Origin: Acidimicrobiia bacterium
GTDB lineage: Bacteria; Actinomycetota; Acidimicrobiia; Acidimicrobiales; SZUA-35
Assembly: GCA_003231975.1 (NCBI GenBank)
Contig: QIKW01000265.1
Location: forward strand, 1 to 45,267
Length of the DNA: 45,267 nucleotides
Direction of reading: 5' to 3'
Shown here: positions 42,980-45,267 of the stretch, in pieces
How positions within the stretch are numbered: the stretch's first letter is position 1
Layout: each line of letters begins with the position of its first letter
Program-made: the position numbers and the translations under genes
The notes under the pieces: model-generated
Told to the model about the DNA's origin: nothing
The model's database searches: none
Seen by the model: the letters and a program-made list of their open reading frames with translations, nothing else

Positions 42980-43561
42980 TCAAGATGAAGCTTCGTCTCC
43001 GGGGTCAGGCTTGTGGATCATTGAGGTGGGAGCGCCCCAGGACGCAGAGACTGCCACCCTCGACTTGATGTCGCCGACGATGCCCTCCCAATCGTCCTTC
43101 AGTGGGATCGCTCCACGCTCCTGCGCGAATATCAAAACGTCCTCAACGAGAACTCTGCCGGACGGGATATGCATTCCTCCTCGGTCTCGTCCCGGCCCTG
43201 CGAGGCGAGGGTGAACATGTGGATACCAGACGTTCGATCCATCTTCTGGATGCCAGTGAAACTCGACGGCCAGGTCGCCATTCAGAAGCACAGTGTGGAT
43301 GTACCCCAGCGTCGAGACCTTCCACGGACCGAGGCCCGAGAGGTTCGTCTTTCTGATCTCGTAGCTAATCGAGCAGGTGATTTCAATCGTCGTGGCGCGC
43401 GACTTGATAGTCAGCGGCTCGCCGCTGTTGAGCGTGAGGACACCTCTTCTACCCGGAGCCAAGACGTTGCCGGAGACACGCGTGTGAGCAAAGCACGCGA
43501 CCGCCCGCTGAATCGGCTCGCGAAAGGCCTTGAAGGCGTCAGCTGGCGTGCGGCCAGCCAT
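42980..43561 (-). CDS. Hypothetical protein with HWHP...HVH...GRV...ED...DW pattern
   Basis: A 193-residue protein starting MAGRTPADAFKAF. The conserved-looking block is YIHTVLLNGDLAVEFHWHPEDG, in which HWHP stands out, then WYPHVHPR, HIPSGRVLVEDVLIFAQE and KDDWEGIV. I recall the same HWHP / PHxH / PTGRV-LED / DW pattern in uncharacterised actinobacterial proteins, but know no function for them. Histidines could bind metal. The start at 43561 overlaps the preceding 66-residue gene by 23 bases, so the two are coupled. Confidence 0.6.
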   Translation of the reverse strand: MAGRTPADAFKAFREPIQRAVACFAHTRVSGNVLAPGRRGVLTLNSGEPLTIKSRATTIEITCSISYEIRKTNLSGLGPWKVSTLGYIHTVLLNGDLAVEFHWHPEDGSNVWYPHVHPRLAGPGRDRGGMHIPSGRVLVEDVLIFAQERGAIPLKDDWEGIVGDIKSRVAVSASWGAPTSMIHKPDPGDEASS

Positions 43562-43739
43562 CAGGTCGCAGGATCGCAACCTGCATGACACCAGGCTCAT
43601 CGCTACCGGCATATTCTCCGGTGTCCCACCGGTCAGCGAACTCCGCGCCTGCGACATGGAGCAAGCGGCGCGCCGCGCTGTCGAAGATCGCCCATTGCTG
43701 TTCATCTGTGATCAGTTGAAACTCGACTCCGGTTCGCAT
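43539..43739 (-). CDS. Small protein paired with the HWHP-pattern gene
   Basis: A 66-residue protein: MRTGVEFQLITDEQQWAIFD, then SAARRLLHVAGAEFADRWDTG and a final VMQVAILRPDGW. The block RLL-V-G-EF--RWD-GEY is a pattern I have seen in small actinobacterial proteins of unknown function. AAAGGAG lies eight bases before the ATG, a good ribosome site. It is the first gene of a two-gene unit. Confidence 0.65.
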   Translation of the reverse strand: MRTGVEFQLITDEQQWAIFDSAARRLLHVAGAEFADRWDTGEYAGSDEPGVMQVAILRPDGWPHAS

Positions 43740-44166
43740 TTGGACTTCTCCTTTCGGCGTTTTCCACCATAACTACACCCTGTGACAGTCCTATCGGCCC
43801 GCCCCCCTCTTGAGTAGAGCGAACCTCGGTTCGGCAGGTGCACAAAACGGTGGTGTCCGACTTGCCGCCGCTTAAGTGTACCAAGGACGGCAATTCGATC
43901 GTGGTCATTCGATGTCACACGGGTCAAGGGGCTTTGGCCGTGCATCAAGGTCTTCGACGAACTACCGCCCGCTGGCGGCGACCGCCACCGTGCATCCCAG
44001 CCTCGGTCACCTTCTACCTGACGGTCGACACACAGCACATCGTCGGCTGGCCCCGGCTCAATCGGGACTTCTGTGACCGCAACATCCTGGGCTGCAGCGA
44101 TGGTGGCATGCTCGGAGCCCTGCACGAAACGGACGGCTGTCCAGCCAAAGCGAGTCAGCCCGTCCA
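43740..44166. other. Gene-poor stretch, right edge of the island-like region
   Basis: About 427 bases. A minus-strand frame from GTG 44167 (joined to the thioesterase stop as TAGTG) begins with gene-like sequence, DGLTRFGWTAVRFVQG and AAAQDVAVTEVPIEPG, but loses that character after about 55 codons and runs into the next gene. It may be a gene cut by the insertion of the island. I do not call it a gene. Confidence 0.35.
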
Positions 44167-44580
44167 CTAACGCGGCCGGATCACGGCGAAGGTTCCTGAG
44201 GCCGCCACTACCTCGGTTCCGTCCGCGTCGACAACGGTTGCATCGAGATGCACTATTCGGCGCCCTGCTTTGCGAACGGTGGCCTTGGCTCGAAGTGTGC
44301 CGCCAGCACATGGCCGCAAATACCGAACGTGAATCTCAATGGTGGCGCACAGCAGCCCATCTTCAAGCACGCTCATCGTCGCCGCTCCCATGGCGGTGTC
44401 TACCATCGCGTATGGCACGGCCCCGTGCACCACGCCATTCGGGTTCATGTGCCGCTCGTCAACCACCAGCTCGGTGGCCCCAACTCCCTGCCCGTGCTCG
44501 ATGCTGAAACCCAGCATGTCGCGTAGCGGGAAAACCGGAGACTCTGGCGAATCAGACAAGATCAAGACTGTAGCGCTCAC
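44167..44580 (-). CDS. PaaI-type hotdog thioesterase
   Basis: A 137-residue hotdog-fold protein. MNPNGVVHGAVPYAMVDTAMG (split around residue 45-65) is the active-site helix of the PaaI/YdiI acyl-CoA thioesterase group, and a catalytic acidic residue is likely the Asp in MVDTAMG. ATIEIHVRYLRP and RAKATVRKAGRR are the following strands. The start is GTG; an ATG at residue 22 (MLGFSIEHG) is an alternative. Acyl substrate unknown. Confidence 0.86.
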   Translation of the reverse strand: MSATVLILSDSPESPVFPLRDMLGFSIEHGQGVGATELVVDERHMNPNGVVHGAVPYAMVDTAMGAATMSVLEDGLLCATIEIHVRYLRPCAGGTLRAKATVRKAGRRIVHLDATVVDADGTEVVAASGTFAVIRPR

Positions 44581-44627
44581 CCCAAATGGTGAGCCAAGTG
44601 CGCCCGGTCGAACCAGCGAGCAACTGC

Positions 44628-45062
44628 TTAGTCCCTGCGATCGAGACAGATAGACCAGGCGTCGTCGATAACGCGGCAGACCAGCCAGAACTGGCCTTCT
44701 GGGTCGAAGTCGAAGCTTTCATCGGTGGTGCAGGAAGAATCTCGGATGGACTGGCCGTTGGTCCGGACGAGAGACTTGGTGGGTTCTGACACTCTGACAA
44801 TCGGGAGCCCAGTGTCGGTGCGGAATTGGAACCAAACCGTGTCGTCTCTGACGAGAATCGTGGATGCTCCAAGGCCCCGTGCCAAGATCTGAGCGTCTCG
44901 GTCAAGGTCGCTTATCTGGAACCTCACTGCTACCGGGGAGCTGGCCACCAAGTCGGCCGCCAGGCGATCGGCCGACTCGCGATTGCTCTCCAGGATCGAT
45001 CTCAGCTGTTGGTCAGATGGATCTGGCTGGCCGATCCAAAACAGGCCAGCCAGCAACAGCAA
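44628..45062 (-). CDS. Membrane-anchored hypothetical protein
   Basis: A 144-residue protein. A short hydrophobic start (LLLAGLFWIG) is followed by a soluble part with RSILESNRESADRLAADLVA, VRFQISDLDRDAQILARGLG and DDTVWFQFRTDTGLP. No family is recognised. The TTG start at 45062 is uncertain: upstream in frame there are more hydrophobic residues (GGIALVGAGLL) but no ATG, GTG or TTG before a stop, so either TTG is used or a sequence problem hides the true start. It precedes the thioesterase on the same strand with 47 bases between. Confidence 0.55.
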   Translation of the reverse strand: MLLLAGLFWIGQPDPSDQQLRSILESNRESADRLAADLVASSPVAVRFQISDLDRDAQILARGLGASTILVRDDTVWFQFRTDTGLPIVRVSEPTKSLVRTNGQSIRDSSCTTDESFDFDPEGQFWLVCRVIDDAWSICLDRRD

Positions 45063-45267
45063 GCCAGCGCCGACAAGCGCTATCCCGCCCGAGCCACCGC
45101 GGCGAGGGACCGCGAACCAGTTTGAGCCGCATGATGAGAGGATTCGGGGGCTGTTCGTTCGCTCGACATCGACGGGCCTCAGCTATTCCCATCACTTAGC
45201 TCAGTGACGGACGACTCACGTTCTGAACCCTAGATCATTGATTGGTTGACTGACCGACTAACTAAAC

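Noticed and set aside
1-45267. tRNA, rRNA, insertion sequences
   Set aside because: I saw no tRNA cloverleaf, rRNA segment or transposase gene, but by eye a tRNA can be missed; a tRNA-finding program would be decisive.

Overview
The window is a GC-rich, gene-dense piece of an actinobacterial chromosome. GTG and TTG starts are common and many genes overlap by 1-4 bases. The order recA - miaB - miaA - dapF - hflX - lexA - LysM gene - nrdR - nrdJ is the conserved actinobacterial block known from Mycobacterium, with lexA divergent from the LysM/nrdR pair as in M. tuberculosis. A B12-dependent ribonucleotide reductase, a probable F420-dependent luciferase-like oxidoreductase, myo-inositol-phosphate synthase and a DUF455 ferritin-like protein fit a member of Actinomycetota. 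An Acidimicrobiia-like organism is my best guess, but no rRNA or other strict taxonomic marker is present.

Layout. 1-5.0 kb: 5'-terminal part of nrdJ (it runs off the left edge) with an NrdR-controlled promoter, a CPBP membrane protease, a RibD-C reductase and a secreted lytic transglycosylase. 5.0-8.1 kb: nrdR, a membrane-anchored LysM protein (DivS/ChiZ-like SOS division regulator) and lexA, set among clusters of palindromic repeats and LexA operators. 8.2-19.7 kb: DUF455 protein, hrpB, dapE, a DUF4214/sorbosone-dehydrogenase fusion, then a minus-strand run of alpha/beta hydrolase, miaA, dapF, hflX and dapC. 19.7-25.3 kb: ino1 with a divergent LysR regulator, an azlCD exporter with a methyltransferase, and miaB. 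25.3-29.4 kb: a tight gnd-zwf-ROK kinase-pgl operon for glucose phosphorylation and the oxidative pentose phosphate pathway. 29.5-38.4 kb: a coiled-coil membrane protein, a HAD-VOC fusion, recA, an LLM oxidoreductase, a lipoprotein, a 1178-residue SARP/AAA/TPR regulator and a Gmad2-LysM protein. 38.4-44.1 kb: a looser, island-like stretch of mostly unrecognised genes (PIN-like nuclease, cysteine/histidine-rich protein, integrase-type SAM-like fragment, small paired genes) with one orphan CRISPR-like repeat. 44.1-45.3 kb: hotdog thioesterase and a membrane-anchored protein.

Regulation that can be read directly: NrdR (encoded here) should control nrdJ through two boxes 30 bp apart at the nrdJ promoter. 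LexA (encoded here) should control lexA, recA and the LysM gene; in the last two a perfect CGAAC-N4-GTTCG operator lies inside the 17-bp promoter spacer. dapC, dapE and dapF give three steps of lysine/diaminopimelate synthesis. miaA and miaB act in sequence on the same tRNA base.

Most unusual are two families of extragenic palindromes: a GC-rich hairpin family whose stem differs between clusters by compensatory changes, and a 46-48 bp long hairpin present three times, with two copies beside the lexA and recA operators. The gene pairs of the 38.4-44.1 kb island come next.
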